In this document: positions 14,442 through 28,700 of the stretch, piece by piece
Layout of the letters: each line of letters starts with the position of its first letter
How positions within the stretch are numbered: the first letter of the stretch is position 1
NCBI GenBank assembly: GCA_013400155.1
Contig: VXBM01000057.1
Coordinates: 1,940,879 to 2,004,878 of the forward strand
Length of the DNA: 64,000 nt
Source of the DNA: Helopsaltes ochotensis
Lineage: Eukaryota; Chordata; Aves; Passeriformes; Locustellidae
Direction of reading: 5' to 3'
Translations under genes and position numbers: made by a program
The notes under the pieces: model-generated
The model's input: the letters and a program-made list of their open reading frames with translations, nothing else
What the model was told of the DNA's origin: nothing
The model's database searches: none

Positions 14442-15720
14442 CCCCTTATTTACAATTCCTGTGGTTACATATGCAAGTAGGGTCCTATTATGTTTTTTTG
14501 GTAGTGTGAATTAACCCCTTTTGTGCTGTGTTTAATCAGTATTAGCTATATAGAATTATATATGTGTATTCTACTTCTTGATCAAAGAACGTAGTCCGGT
14601 ATTGGTTTAGAAGCTGAAAGTGGCAGTGTTTAGGGTTTTCACGGTTAATGGACTTGTCTACCAAACCTTGCAAAGACACAGCCAAAGGCTGTCTGAGGTT
14701 GCCGGCTAACTTTACTTTAATTGAGTAACTGCATTTTGAATTATTTTGCTATTATATTGGAGTCCTGTGCTCGGGAGCCAACTGTTTTTAATACCCATAT
14801 CCATAGCCCAGTGGATTTCTATGCTGTCATTGTATGCTTAATCCAGTAGCATGCTACTTAAGAGGCTTAAGGGACGAGAAGTCCGTCCAGGGCTGTTCAC
14901 TCTAAGACTCTTACCTTGCTTGATTTCACGTGCGGATTCTGCAGCATGGCTTAACTCCATTCTCGGCTTTCCTTAGCTGCTAAGCGGCGGTGTGAAACAC
15001 TAGCGCTCAGGTTCCTGCACTTACAGACTCACTCCATAAAGCCGTAGTCTTTTGGATTCTTTGCAAACTCCTCCTTGTTTGTTCTCATGTTCTGTCATCT
15101 TCCTTAAAAGTTAGCTTTGGGCCAAAGTTTAAAAGGAGAAAGCAAGAAATGTGCACTCCGGTGAGGTAAACGCGTAACAGTGAAGATTTCAATACAAAGG
15201 TCTACACCTGCAAACAAACATTAGTCGTGAAATCCCTAACAACCAAGTCACTGGATTTTCTCTGTCAGCGCCTGTGTCAGCTGCCAAAGAATAGATTAAA
15301 AACGAAGAAGTGCCCACATGCTGGCAGGGGTAGGCCAACTTTTGGCCAGCCAGATACTGCTAGATTGTAATATATAAGGTCGAATTTCGACCTGTGGTAC
15401 ACAGCTGTGCTGTGGCTCAGTCAGCAACCTCAGAACTCTTAACAAACATGCACCTGTTTCACTGTGAATAGTGAATGTAAAGGAAGGAAAGGAAACAAAT
15501 ACAAAGCTTGTTCTATCACAGGTATGAGCTGCTATGATGCATGAAGAACATTCCATGAAGTATGTTTTAAAATCTTGTTATATCTGAGAGGCTTTAGAAG
15601 CCGATGTAACTGTTTCAGGGCAACCGCGGTACAGACGTGGTCTCTGTGAGACTTCCACCTGACCCCAGTTTTAAGTGGTACGAATGTTGTGCATTTAATG
15701 TTTAAAGGACAGTCTGCAAT

Positions 15721-15726
15721 AATAAA
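15721..15726 (+). terminator. Possible proximal poly(A) signal of FBXO33
   Basis: A canonical AATAAA hexamer 1.3 kb after the stop codon. Use is unproven. Confidence 0.4.
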
Positions 15727-16135
15727 GTAAGTGGCCAACGTGGGTGCCCAGCAGTGCTGAGACCTGGCTGCTATATTGTAAGCTTTGGAAAACACAATTT
15801 ATGCAACAGATGTCCAGATATGATTCTATTTATGGAAAAAGTTTATATGTGTTTTACAAATGGTTTTACCATCTTATATTAAAATGACCTTTTGACAGGT
15901 GTGCGCTGTTTTGTCTCCAGTGAGCACATACCATGCGGATTTTATATGTACATCAGTAGAGTGAATCCACTGGCACAGTGTGTGTATATGCCAGATGTGG
16001 TGAGATTTTATCCTACAAATGTGATCAGATTAAAAAAAACCTCCTGACAGAAAATGTAAGGAAACCAGCTGAATGTTTGACTTGATGACTGATGTTGTAT
16101 GGTTTATGTTAAATGTTATATTCTTTTAATCAACG

Positions 16136-16141
16136 AATAAA
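16136..16141 (+). terminator. Likely main poly(A) signal of FBXO33
   Basis: Canonical AATAAA followed within 40 bases by a U-rich element. It is the last good signal before the convergent intergenic stretch. Confidence 0.7.
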
Positions 16142-16160
16142 GCATTAAAAATTGATTGCT

Positions 16161-19100
16161 GTATAAAAATTTTATTGTTATTAGCATGAAGACTTTTAGA
16201 ATTAAAATGCAACATCGTTCATAAGATGTGTATAACTAGTAGCTCCCATTGTGTTTAGGTCAGCAGAAAAATCTAAAATAAGTCACAATTTTTTTTAATT
16301 TGGCTGAATTTTGTCAACAATTTTTGGGGTGGTGGAGGATTGGGAAGGATGCTTTGCTAAAGATCAGACCAGTTAGCACAAACAGTATATCATTATATGA
16401 CCTATTAGACTGATAGAGCAAACTGTGGATTGTAGAACATAGAAGACTATTTTTGAGAAATTACTGCATCAATTGCAATCGCTTAAATCAAAATCTAATG
16501 TGCTCAAAAAAATGTGTAGTACTTCTTTGGTGTCCCACTATTAAATAGATTATGAATACCTGCAACACTTCAGTTTGACGTTTTATCTGTACTCAGAGTA
16601 CACAGCTGTGCCTTCTGAATGAAAGCTGCAGATGTCTGGTCAGCTGTTGGAGAGCTGCTGTGCCCTGCAATGGCTGACTGTGCTGTGAGGCTTGGCAGAG
16701 TGGCTGGTCAGTGTGTGCGTGCCAAGCATGGACTTTATTCGAGCTTCTGAACTTCATGTTAAAATAGCCCAGACTGCTGCCAAGTGTGAAAATTGCACTC
16801 CTTGTTCAAGCAGTTTCTTAGATCTTAGAGATTTGGTAAGCAAGATCATTTGCCAACATACTGAAGAGATGCTGTGGGAAATGAGGTAGATACATTTACA
16901 GCTTTTCACTTTCCAGTAAAGTGAAATATTGGGACTTGTCTCAGTGCTGTTCTGGCCTCGGCCTCAGGAGGGAGGTTTATGTAGCAGATAAATCTGATGG
17001 TGATTGCTCAGCAGCATCTGAACCTGAAGTCTGGAAGGGTTCAAGATATCAGGAAGTTGCATAGAAAAACCAGAAACAAAGCAAATTCTCTGTCCTCTGG
17101 TTTAAACAGTTGCAGAATAGTAATTTTCTCTCTGCAAGCTACTACATTTTATGGGTAACTGCCTTACTAAACAGAGTTGGGAAGTAACCTGTTTGCCTTT
17201 CTGTTGTATAAATGTGTTTTTAATGTTTGGTTCTAACCTATTTCTGCTTTTAATTAACTGTTTTAATTAACCTAATCTTGAAAGATAAGATGAGGAGCAG
17301 GAGAAGCAGCCCACTTGACTACAGTAGAGAGATGTGCAGCCCTTTCACTTGCTGCAGTTGCAGCCAGAGCTGGCTCTTAGCAATGGCTGTCCATTGTTAG
17401 AATGCTCCAGGTCTGATCTTTTTCATATAGCATGAAGTCTACTCGCTGGGTGTGGCTTGTGTTCAAGGAAGAAGTCAGTGTACTTAGAAGGATTCTAGCC
17501 ATCTGTTTTATCTTGGAAATTACAGGGAGTCCAGTAAAGCAGGAATGTGTGGTGAAAGCCATACTTTAAGCAGTGCTGGAGAAATGCACCCCGATTCTTC
17601 TGTCTTAGGAACAGATAAAAGTAGTGTGTGTTGTCTGCCTGTATTTTCAGCAGAAATCTTTATTAGTGATACCAGGATGAAGGGATTCAAGCTGAAGTAA
17701 TCTGTAATTGTTAGGAAATTAAGATGTACTTAACATTCTCTTGCATTTCTTACCAACTATTGTGAAATTACTTTGAACTTGCATAATCCCAAAAGGAATT
17801 TTACTTTTGTTGTTTCTTTGTATTTCTTGAAGAGGTAGCAATGTCAGGTTAGTCTTTTGCATTCTAGGTTCAGCTGCATGAGCTTGGAACACAAGCCTCC
17901 ATCTCACAAAACTAGGTTGCTTATTCTTTTTCTGGTGGGCGGAACAGGGACTTCCCCGCATATACTTTTGTGTGACCTTTCTACATTTGACAGGTTACCA
18001 TCTACCTGCTTCCTACTGCATAAACACCATCTTGTTTCCAAATTTGCAAATAAAATTTTGGGCTGCTACTGGGGAGAGGGGAAAAAGTCTCAAATGATGC
18101 CATTCTCTCTGCAGGATGATCCAATCCATGTTTTTCCTGCATTTTTTAATTTCAGCTATCTTTTCTTTTGCCTGTGGCTTTCAGCATAGACTGCTTTGGT
18201 GGAGGAAGAATTTTTCAGAGTTAACTTTGAACAAATATTTAACAAATGTTTTAACTTAGAGAAAATACTGTGCTCAGAAAACAGAGATATATTCATAAAT
18301 AGTTTTTGCAGCCTCCCAGGTGAGTTGGGCGAGGAACAGTAAAGGTTTATGGCAGTGTTATCAGCTCAGGATTTCTGTACTATACTGTGGTTCTCCTGTG
18401 CAGGGGCAAGGCTGCCCCTTTGGAACATTTGGAACTGCTGGAACATTTGGCAGTTCTGGTTGTTCCTAGGGCTGATGATAAGGGTAAGGGTAAAATCCAG
18501 TAATTCCTTTGAGAATCCTTGTGAAGTCTCTCAGGCAAACTCATAGCCATCAACTAATTGGCTGAAACTGATGCAACAGCCACGTTAAATTAACCCTGTA
18601 GCGTAACATGGATGATGCTTTAAAATGTCTGTTGTCAGAATCTGTCATTGAATCGCTGGAGTACAAAAGCTTATCTAAATGCTTTGAGGGCTAAACTAGA
18701 AGCCGAAAGGATAAAGAAATTGTAGGAGTGAGCCATGGAAGAATTCTACAGCTGAAAGAAGCCATTGTGGGAATAACAGTAGGAGCAGGAGTACTGAGCT
18801 ACAAGAGAAAATGCTCCCTTGGCAGACTCAACCTAAGCAATTAGAAAAAAAGTGGGCTGAGGTATTTTTGGTAACTTCTAATTACGGGGTGTGGTGACTG
18901 CATTTACATTAAAGCCTGAAACTGTGTGTTATGTGTGTGTGCATGCAGAGAATGGAGCCTGGTGGTTGAACTGCTGCTGAGTTGGGGTAGAACTGCTTGC
19001 TAAAACCAGTTTGCTTCTTTATCTTAGAAAGGGTCCCTTACCAAATGACTGTACTGAGTCCTTACATGGTTTTCAAGTTGAAGCTAAACTGTCAGAACAG

Positions 19101-20000
19101 CCACCAGCTCCTAGCAGAAGTCTTTAGATTGTACAATCACGTAAATTCAGAGCTTGGCTCCGTCCAGATCCAGCCTGGCACTGGCCAAACCGTGCCCTGG
19201 CTGCAGGTAGGTGCACTGTGCCTGCTGAGACAGCCACTCCTGCCAGGGAAGCACCACACGGGAACCTGAAGAGATGATTGAGCACACTGACTCCTTTTAT
19301 AGACACAAACTTACTGATTTGCCACTTCCTTTTTGTACTTTTAAATTGTGCTTTTGTCCTGCACAGCATTTTCCTAATGCTGATGTTAAAATCTGAAGCC
19401 TAATAAACCGAATTCCTGTTGAGACAGTAAAAACACACCCCTCCTATTGGTTTGCTGCAGCCATACAAATTCAATGGCAAGGGCTGTGCTGGAGCATCTC
19501 CTAGCTATGGCTCCTTCCTCCCAGGTCATAAAAATAAATACATCTTCAATAAACACTACTCCACTCCAGCTTTTGAAGAGTGATGGGAGAGTTGCTCATC
19601 CTTTCTGCTACCTCTTCCTCCTCAGTGTTGTGGCAAGAAACTGCCACACTGGAGAGCTTGAGATCACCTACAAGGCCATTAACAGAGGGGACTCAAGTGA
19701 AGAACCATGGTTATTCATCTCCATCTATCTATTATACCATGTTACCAGTGACATTGCTTTCATTTTCTGTATATTTTTATTAACTGTTTCCATTTGTTTT
19801 CACATCCTATTTATAAAGCAGCAAGCATCACTTCGGGCATGCAGAGAGACTCTCTGTACAGCTCAACCAGCACAAAGCAGCTGGACTTTTACAATAAGGT
19901 TCACATGATTTAATTTTATACACCTCTGAAGAGACTACTCAAGTTAGAAATACTTAATTTAAAATGACTATTGTACAGTGGAAATTACTTATTCACAATA
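16161..20000. other. Intergenic stretch between the FBXO33 and MIA2 3' ends
   Basis: About 3.8 kb between two convergent genes. The longest open frame (19447-19908, plus) has no splice context, no recognisable family and a composition like its surroundings. No repeat family was recognised with confidence. Confidence 0.6.
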
Positions 20001-20018
20001 ATCATAGGTATTTAATTC

Positions 20019-20024
20019 TTTATT
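20019..20024 (-). terminator. Likely MIA2 poly(A) signal
   Basis: TTTATT on the plus strand is AATAAA on the gene strand, 150 bases after the stop. This predicts a short 3' UTR. Confidence 0.6.
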
Positions 20025-20173
20025 TACAAAATACTATCCTGAGAATTTTCCCTATTAAGCTTCAATTTGAGCAAAGTAGTTTGTATAGACCTAAGTAACA
20101 ACGGTTACTTAACATAAGGAAAAATGCCAGTAGGAGAGCACAAAACTGGTTCAGGACATTCCCCAAATGACTG

Positions 20174-20322
20174 TCAAGTCTCCTGCTGTGGTTCTGATTC
20201 TACAGCTGATGGATTTGACTGAGATGGTTCAACTCTATTTTCAGGAGGAGGTGGTGGAGGCAAAAATCCAGGTCGTTGAGGTGGGTAGTGAGGATAAGGT
20301 CTCATTGGAAATGGATTTCTTA
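20174..20322 (-). CDS. MIA2: MIA2 last coding exon, Pro-rich C-terminus
   Basis: Acceptor TTCACAG, then RNPFPMRPYPHYPPQRPGFL, a run of prolines, and the end SAVESEPQQET with TGA at 20174-20176. The final EPQQET equals the human ending as remembered, which anchors the whole gene model. Confidence 0.94.
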
Positions 20323-23300
20323 CTGTGAAGGAATCAGAGTAATCCAGTTAATACAATAACAACAGTAAACATGTACACCTGCTCCTCTTGCTGGCTTACT
20401 GCTCAGCTAGGCCTATCTAACTAGAAGTCACATGTCAGGATCCAGAGACAGAGATGCTAGGAAAGAGGAGGGCAAAACTATCACTTTTCTCAGTAGTTAC
20501 CAGCAACAGTCTTAAAGCAGTAGCCAGCCACTGCCAGCTCCTGGGCTGCTGCTGCCAACATCGCTTTCAGTCTGCCACAGCAACCCTTGCATGCCACACC
20601 TTACAGATATTTTGGCAAATAAACGGCTTAGTTCTTCACATGTACTCAGAGAGCAGCAAGAGGCAGAAAGAAGTCCTGCAGTCTGATACTTACACCTTGC
20701 TCCAGTCATGCAAACTCCAAGGGAATACAGTTGTTTTGGGACTGTCCCTTTACAGGGTACCAGCACACCTCAGAGCCAGAGGATGAAACTTTTAAAATCT
20801 ATGTAAGGTGCAATTTCATAGGAAAAAAAAGATTAAGGTAACCACCTACTTGCTTTCCTACCCCCCAAAATGAATCCTTTAAATGCTGAATAGTACATGT
20901 AGGTGTATTTTCTGGCCAAAGCTAGTATTTGTAGAAAGATAAGACGAGCTGTTGTAAAAAAGGAAGTGCACAACATGCTGAACCTTAATCAGAAAAGATG
21001 CTCCCTGTTAGCTGAATAAAGAAGCAGTGTGTGCAAATAGGTACACGTCCACCCCCCGGTAACTCACTACCTGCACAAAGCACATTCATCACCGTGAAAT
21101 AAATGCTGGCTAAAGGCACGTACTTGGCAGCGGAGGGCGTGGAGGCCCAAAGTCTCGTACTGGAAAGCATTCCCGTGGCCCATAGATGCCAGCAGGAGGA
21201 GGGGGAGGAAAAGGAGGTCCTCGTCTCATGAAAGGTACTGGTGGTGCTCTGGGATCCACAGGCATCAGTGGAGGTCTGACTGGAGGGAAAGGTGGGGGTG
21301 CAAACCCTGAACTGACAGCTTCACTTTCAGGTGCCAGCGACTGATCAGGGAGCGAGTTCTGCAACGCAAGGAAACCAGGAAAGTTAGTGGAGGGAAAGGG
21401 AACATCTCCAGTCCCCTCAGGCCCACTTTCGTGTAGGTGTGACACTAGGTAACAGCTAGTTCCAATTCTGCCTTAGCTGCAGCATAATTCTGAGCAAGGC
21501 CATCTATGTGTACTGACCATCTGCTTGACCATAGTTCTATCTTTTGGGATATAATTAATTTTCAACAGGGATTATATTAGTAATACATCAAAGTAATTCA
21601 GAAGACAACGTGTTGTGATAAAGTAAACATATAATTTTATGATTTGCACTGAAGAGTGCAATATAATGTGACCAATGGACTACAGACAAATGCTTCTATG
21701 TTTTTTGCAGAAAATTAAAGCTTCTTTAAATCAAGCCTCGCTTTAGGTACTTACACTAAGGTTAGAATGATCCTTCATCCCATCTCCACTTGGTTCTGTT
21801 CGTGGACTATGTTCTGAAGATGTCTGTCCATCTGTATGCAAAAGTTAAAAAAGTTATTCAGTGCTGAGGTCCTTCTCTTCACTGATTTCAGTATTTTTTT
21901 CTGAAATCAGGATAGATTGGCAACAAAACCAACAGCAAGCAGCAGTGCCATTTTCCCCCTCCCTCTGTCTTATAGTTTGTTTCTTTGGTAAGCCCTATGC
22001 TGGGAATGGCTGTGCTGTGATACGCTCTTGCACAGAGCTTGACAGCAATCCTATTCAAGTATGACAAAAAACAATTCTTTCCTTGGCTGACAAATATCAA
22101 GGAGACTTCCAGAACTACATCAGTTTTGGATGAAAAGTCAGAAACGATAATAATAAGAATAATAATCATCATCATCTTCCTCTTCTCATTTGCCTTATTT
22201 ACTTCGTAAGTAAAGAGATAAATAGAAACTTCAGTGTTTTTACTTTTAAACTTTGCTGGGAACAGGTGTTTTCAATAACAACTGGAGAAAATTATTAAAG
22301 GCAATTGATTGGATATAAATATGCTAAATATATATACTAAATACACTTTCTTTAAACAAATAACTCCTCAAACCTGCAATTTGAAAAATATTGCTTTCTT
22401 ACGCTTCAGCTTGAATAGAGATGGTTGGTTATACTACAAAACAACAAACCAAAACAAGACTTCTAACTAGTGACAGAATTTTTATGTGCCTGTTGTATTT
22501 CTACTCCTCGAAAGCAAACAAAACTTTTTTTTCCATGAACAAACAGGTCTTTTCAGAAACTGTAAATTACTTGTCATTTCAAGCAGGCCCTGTCTTGCTA
22601 ATGATATTGTTACTTAATCTAAAACATTTCAACTCCCATGTCACACAGAATAGCCATGCCTTGATATTTATGTTGCATAAAACTTTCCATTTTAGGTCCT
22701 CATAAAGTTCCCCACAAACTCAACTTTTAACTATTCTTTCTGACAGAAAGTTTCCTGCTGCAGGTATCTCAAGTGAAAAGTTTTTATAGTTTGCCACCTT
22801 AGTTTAGGAAAATCCATATTATTTTGTTCACTTTAAATAACATTTTGATCCTCTTCCTAAGAAGTGTAATTTGTTAACTCTAACAAGTGGGAGGCTTCAT
22901 TTCAGTACTCTGTTCTGAAGTCAGATGTGCTGGATAGGCTGGTTTTTTCGTGGTTCATTTTTAATTGAAGAGGTTTTTTGGGGGGTTTTGGGTTTTTTCA
23001 CAAATACTCAGCCAAATCTAGTGAAATTATGTGTCTCTAAAAAGCAACATTCAGACACGCTTAATGACCTGTTAAACGCTCGCAACAAGGTTACCCAAAA
23101 CTCTGTTTCCATTCACATGGTTCTGAATTGCCCAATTTTTTAAAAATAATTTATTTAAAAAAAAGAAATTATTGCTGCTTGGCAGTGATTGAAGAGAGGG
23201 GTAAAAAAAGATGCATTTAAAAGTGCAAAGACAGTGCACCTCTCCTGTCCTTCAGTCAGCAGCCAGGTGCTTGAAGAAAGACCTCAGTAGAACTTGAAGT

Positions 23301-25672
23301 ATTAGAAAGCAGAAGTGAGAGAAAGCAGAAGTAAAACTGACAGAAGGCTTGGGAAGAGGGAAGGTCAGTAGCTGCACAGGGACAGAACTGACTTCCAGTA
23401 AAGAACAATTCCCTTTGAAACCTGAACCTTCAACCTGAAACTGAATTCGGCATTCCCACTTCTCACACTGTGACACCGAGTAGCAAAGGTTCTCCTCTGG
23501 CCAGAAATGGTACAAGGGAGATGGTAACTTCCTACTAATCCTGTCAGTAACAGTCCTGGGTGGTGAAGTTTCTGCTGGGAATTTAATGGCTTCACTTCGT
23601 TGACAAATCAGACGCATGTGACTTACCAGGGCATTACACAAAGATGAAAATTGCTTAATAAGTATTAAGTGCTTAAGCTGTCAGTGATAAGGTCTCAGTG
23701 ACTAAAACTTTGCCTATGAGCTTCTGGCAGTTGCTAAGCATCAGAAACTGAAATGTACATAATCGGCCAATTCAAAACTAGTGGGTTAGTGGAAGTTGTG
23801 ATTAAACTGGGGGCAACTGCACCGTGAACTACAAAAAGCTGCCACTACGGCCAACAGTTTGAAGGAAGAGCCCTCAGGACCCTCTACCTCTGTACACCAA
23901 GCCAGTGGACACTTGCATGGTTGGCTGTTTCTGTTTCACTTTGTTGAGTCTAACCTTTTCTAACTTTACCAAATGAGGCACGGAAATGCGAGTATGGGTT
24001 TGTGATGTTGTAATGCTGTGATGGGCCTCATGGGAGGGACCAAAACAGACTCTTAACCAATTATGAGTGGTTAACATACAGAACAGTGAGGGTAGACCAA
24101 AAAAATACCTCATGACTGCCATTCACAGAATTCTGCCCGCCTGACAGCTGGGAGGGCTATTGCTCCAACAGGGAATGGCTCTGTGAAGGCCTGCAGGTGT
24201 TAAAATGTTTCTTATACAATGGAAAGTCAGGTCTGTGGTAGCTAAAAACCTGTCCTCTTGCTACAGCTTACCGTGTACAGTCAGCTTACACTGGGATTTT
24301 CCATTTTAGAGAATCATGGAAGTGATTCCCACCTGTTTGATCAAAAGACTGAACATTGTAAGTTCGTAGTTCTGCTGGTCCAGAAAGTCTTCCAGTATTT
24401 GGAGGATTAGGGAAAAATCTTTCTTGTCTTCGAGCAGGAAGAACTGGATCAGCATAAGGCTCACCTAACATTGAAGAAATCACAAGAAACAGGTCTGTGA
24501 AGATTTATTCCTTCCATTCCACGCAATTTTAGAGCAGAAAGATTCCCTGGGTATCTTAAGCTCCAATGAATATACTAAGTGTCTATTAACCAGGGTGAGC
24601 AAACAGATCTTAAATAACCCAGAGGAATCCCATCAAGTATATCCAATAGCTTATGTTTCTAAAGAGCTGCAAAAGATTCATTGATTTTTGGTTTAACACG
24701 CAGCAGAATTTTGAAAGTTATGACTGCCTAAGTTATAAACAGTGGGGCCTTGAAACAAGGGTTCAGCTAGCAAAGAAAATGAAAGACAAAATAAGGTACT
24801 ATACATTTAAAGTCATTCTTAGATAAGAATGCTATTTTCTATTATGTTTCATAGTTCTGTAATATGTTTCCACCAACTTGCTGGGATCAGATCTAGCAAT
24901 CCATCATGCAGCTACAAGACAAACTGTATCAGTGAGACCCAAGGGCAAAGGTGGGCTAAGAACAAGAAGGAAAGGCCAAGGAAACCAGACTACCTCTCTG
25001 CAGTATCCCATCAACAGACCAGACCTGCCAGATGAGAAACTGCACCCTGAGAGGACCCCGAGTTCCACCACCAGGCTTTCACACAGATGTGTATAGCTTG
25101 CTGCAGTAATAACTGAGGTACCTTAATCTGTGTATATTACCTAAATTTTTATTTTTTCTAAACTCGTAATGTTTTTTCTTCTTTATTACAGGTATCCAGG
25201 AAGGTTGTCCATCCCACCCAATTTTTTACTTGAGAACTATCGGCAGAATCCTCTTAACTCATTTCTGCCTTCTCAGAGTGGTAATGTGCAATACAGATGT
25301 TTAACTGAAGAACTGAGAGTGAAGACTGATTTTTTGCTGCTCTTAATCATCAAAGAGACAGTATCAACAGGAAAACAAGTGCCAGACAGGATGAATGTAC
25401 CATGGTACTCCAGTACTATTAATATAAATGGGGTTTTTTTGAAAAACAGTATTTTTCAACATTACCTAGTTTTATTTAAACAAATTAGAACTTTTTACTT
25501 CTTCAATCTTTTATTAACTATCCAGCCCAGACAGGTCGTCTAATGCTCTTAACAAACTCCCAGTATAAAACGAAGAAAACAAACAGTTGATTGTCCCTTG
25601 GTAATACCAATATATACTTAAAAGCAGAGAAGTGCAAGTGAGCCACACTGTTCAAGAAGAGGAAAAAACTAC

Positions 25673-25755
<83 letters not shown>

Positions 25756-28700
25756 CAGTTTAGTTGCACTTGAAGGTCCAAGAAAACATTTAATAGTTTT
25801 AAACCCAAAACAGTTAAATATATAGACTGCAAGTCAGTAACTCCTCTTTTCCATGGATACAGTAGCCAAGCACAGTTTTTACCTGGTGGAGGCAGAATTA
25901 TCCTGTGTTCTCTTTCCCAAGGAGGAGACAGGGATCCAGTATCTGATGGCGGTCTGTGGGGATCAGTTAATCTATCAGAATTCAGCTCTCCTCTTTCACT
26001 TCCAGCTTCGTACATGGCAGTTGGTCCTCTGGATCCTAATCGAAGAAATGGAGTAGTTATTCACCCTTGTGGTTTTAAATCCTCTATTATGGCTTTCCTC
26101 ATTCAGTCTGGAAATGGTGAAACAAATCATGGAATGCCAACATTGTCAAGACACACGAGGTGCACGGCTCCACAGGACTCTCCAGCTGTTTGCTAAGGAC
26201 CAGTTACGCCTACGAGACGCGTTCAAAGGTGTGCAATGAAAAGGTTTTAGTTCAGTAACAGCACAACACAGGGGACCTGCAATGCTTTTGAAAAAACTAA
26301 TAATTTTACAAGTTTCAGTTAATTTGAATCAGAAACCAGTACCCTCAGGATAAATAATCTTCTCAGAAATAAAAACCTGCTGCTAATCAGACTAACAGTT
26401 AGCATGCTGAGGGAGTTAATACTGGTATCATAAAACACCCATCTGCATTCAACACTCTTCTGGTTCTAATTCATTATTCAAGAAGAAGGAAAAAAACAAA
26501 CCAAAAAACCCAAACCAGACAAAAGAAAAACCTCTAAGGCCAGGTCAACACATAATCTAGTGCCATAAAAACTGTAAAAATGACTGATTTTAGATTGCAA
26601 GCTTGCTCTAAAACAGACTGGGTCTAAAGAATTAGAGAAATACTCAACTCTGCTCTCATCTAATTCCCCATACTAAAATTCAACCTAAAACTTGAAGCCA
26701 TTGTGTGCCTTGTGCTCTCTGAGATAAGTACTACAATTGCACTTACTGAAATCCTTATAGAAGAGAAATCTGGACATATTTCCCACTACTTAAATACAGG
26801 CTTCAGTGGGTATAATCATAAAAGTAAATTAAACAGTAGCTTCCTTATTGCCTGTAACAGATGCTGAACTTCACTCTAGCATTTACCTACACTGCTTCCA
26901 TCAACATAAGAAGTATGAATGAAGGGTATTTTTCTTCCCTTACAATCCATGCCACCCCAGCTTACTGTCACCTACTCCTGAATCTCTGAATTGTACTCCT
27001 TACACATAAACTTCCAGGTCCCTTCTGTCACTAGGGAAGAAACACTCTCCGTGTATGATAGCTGCTTCAAATTTGTAACAAAGGGAAGGGAAACAATTTA
27101 CTGAACCAGTAACTTTCTATACCACAACCACCAATAAAGCTGCCTCATGTTTTTGACAACATTCTCTCATGGACTATAGACCAATGAGATGGAAGGGGAA
27201 GTATTCTTTCTTCAAAAAACTAATTGACTCCTTTTTACTTTAAAATGGTATTTATTTCAGCAGAACCCCACCTGTCCAAGAAATTAAAGACAACAGGTAT
27301 GTCTGGCTTTTTACTTTTCTTAATTTATGCTTCTAAAATGAATCCACTGACCAACCTACCAATAAAAACTAAATTTCCAATTTTACTGTTATGCATTAAA
27401 CAGCTTTAGAAACAAGTTGAAAAACAGGAAGAGTTCGCCCAATTAACTGTTGATGTTGAATTGGTTGTTTTAATACTTTTTGTCACCAACAAGAGGAAAA
27501 GGTGTGACAGGTTTATAGGAGAGGAGAGAGAAATCCAGAACAGATAAATTTTCAAGTTTAAGAATTGTACCTCTTCCTCCTCCTCCACCTGGAAGCATAG
27601 GTGAAAGCCTTAAAGGACCCTCCAATAAAGTTGGAGGGGAAAGAAAAGCTCTTGTTTCAGATGAAGGCCGGCCCATTGGTGAGGGTCCATATGGGGAATG
27701 CTCTGGAACAGTTAAAACAAAATACTCAAGTTGACAATACTTAGTTTAACAAACTGTATAAATAACTTCTCAGGTGAAGGTAAAAACTAAACTGTGTAAC
27801 TAAAATGAAAATTGTGCTCTCATGTGCAACATATTCCCAGTCTACTTTCATCAATACTACAAATGCTCCTGAGCTTCAACAAAATACGTGACATGACCTA
27901 GAGTCACTTATGACCCAATTATTTTTTTTAAATGACTGGTATTTGTACATACACATGGCCAAGATAGTTTTCAAACAATTAAATATGTGTGGTCTTGGGA
28001 AACAAAACCATAAACCAAAAGAATTAGGCTTTATTTTACAATTCAATACTGTACCTCTGCCAAATGGTCTCAATGGAATATCAAGAGCATAAGGGTCTTT
28101 TTCTAAAAGTTCAAGTTTAAATTCTGCTTCAGTTAATCTGCAAAGAGACAACAAATAAGTAGTAAGTGACCAAGAAACGCAAAAGCTTTACCAGACTACA
28201 CTGTTTACTGACAGGCTTTCTACCTAACTGGTTAATGAAGCAAGGTATTTCATTCCCTAAATAAATAAGACAGAGGTTGTAACAATACTCTGAACTTTAA
28301 AATGCTGGAAGTATTTCTCCATGCTGCTGTGTTGAAACTGTAATTCAGAAGCTGAAGTTGCATTTTAGATACCACATTCCAAGTAAGACATCACTCTAAT
28401 TGCACTTCAAGTTTTAGTTAAACTCACACCTTGAAGTTGCTCTCAACTACCACTCACCATTAGTTGAGCAGTAACTTCTGAGATAAGCTGTAAAATGGCA
28501 AGGTAACCATGACATCTGTTGATACGTACTTACTTAAACAAACAAACAAAAAATACCCCCCTCTTAGTATTTGTGTTCTACTACTACATTCTGCTTCTTT
28601 TCTGAAGTATTTAAATACTTCACATAGTTGCTAAGTTCTTACTTTCTTGCATGTGAGAATTACAGGAAAGCTCAAGTGACTCCCTTTCTTTCAGAACTTG

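Larger units (their letters stand above)
14442..16160 (+). other. FBXO33: FBXO33 3' untranslated region
   Basis: About 1.7 kb follows the stop up to the AATAAA at 16136. It is followed by a U-rich stretch (TTGCTGTATAAAAATTTTATTG), which fits a cleavage site near 16155-16170. An earlier AATAAA at 15721 could give a shorter 3' end. Confidence 0.75.

Noticed and set aside
19447..19908. 153-codon plus-strand open frame between FBXO33 and MIA2
   Set aside because: No recognisable family, splice site logic or promoter; hydrophobic runs are what AT-rich DNA gives by chance.
24830..25096. Plus-strand protein-like stretch (RPKGKGGLRTRRKGQGNQ...) in a MIA2 intron
   Set aside because: No family match, no flanking splice pairs that give a gene, and antisense to a well-defined intron.
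25518..26015. 165-codon minus-strand frame with a long Phe run
   Set aside because: The Phe run is the translated T(79) tract. Only the part at and above 25883 is a real MIA2 exon.
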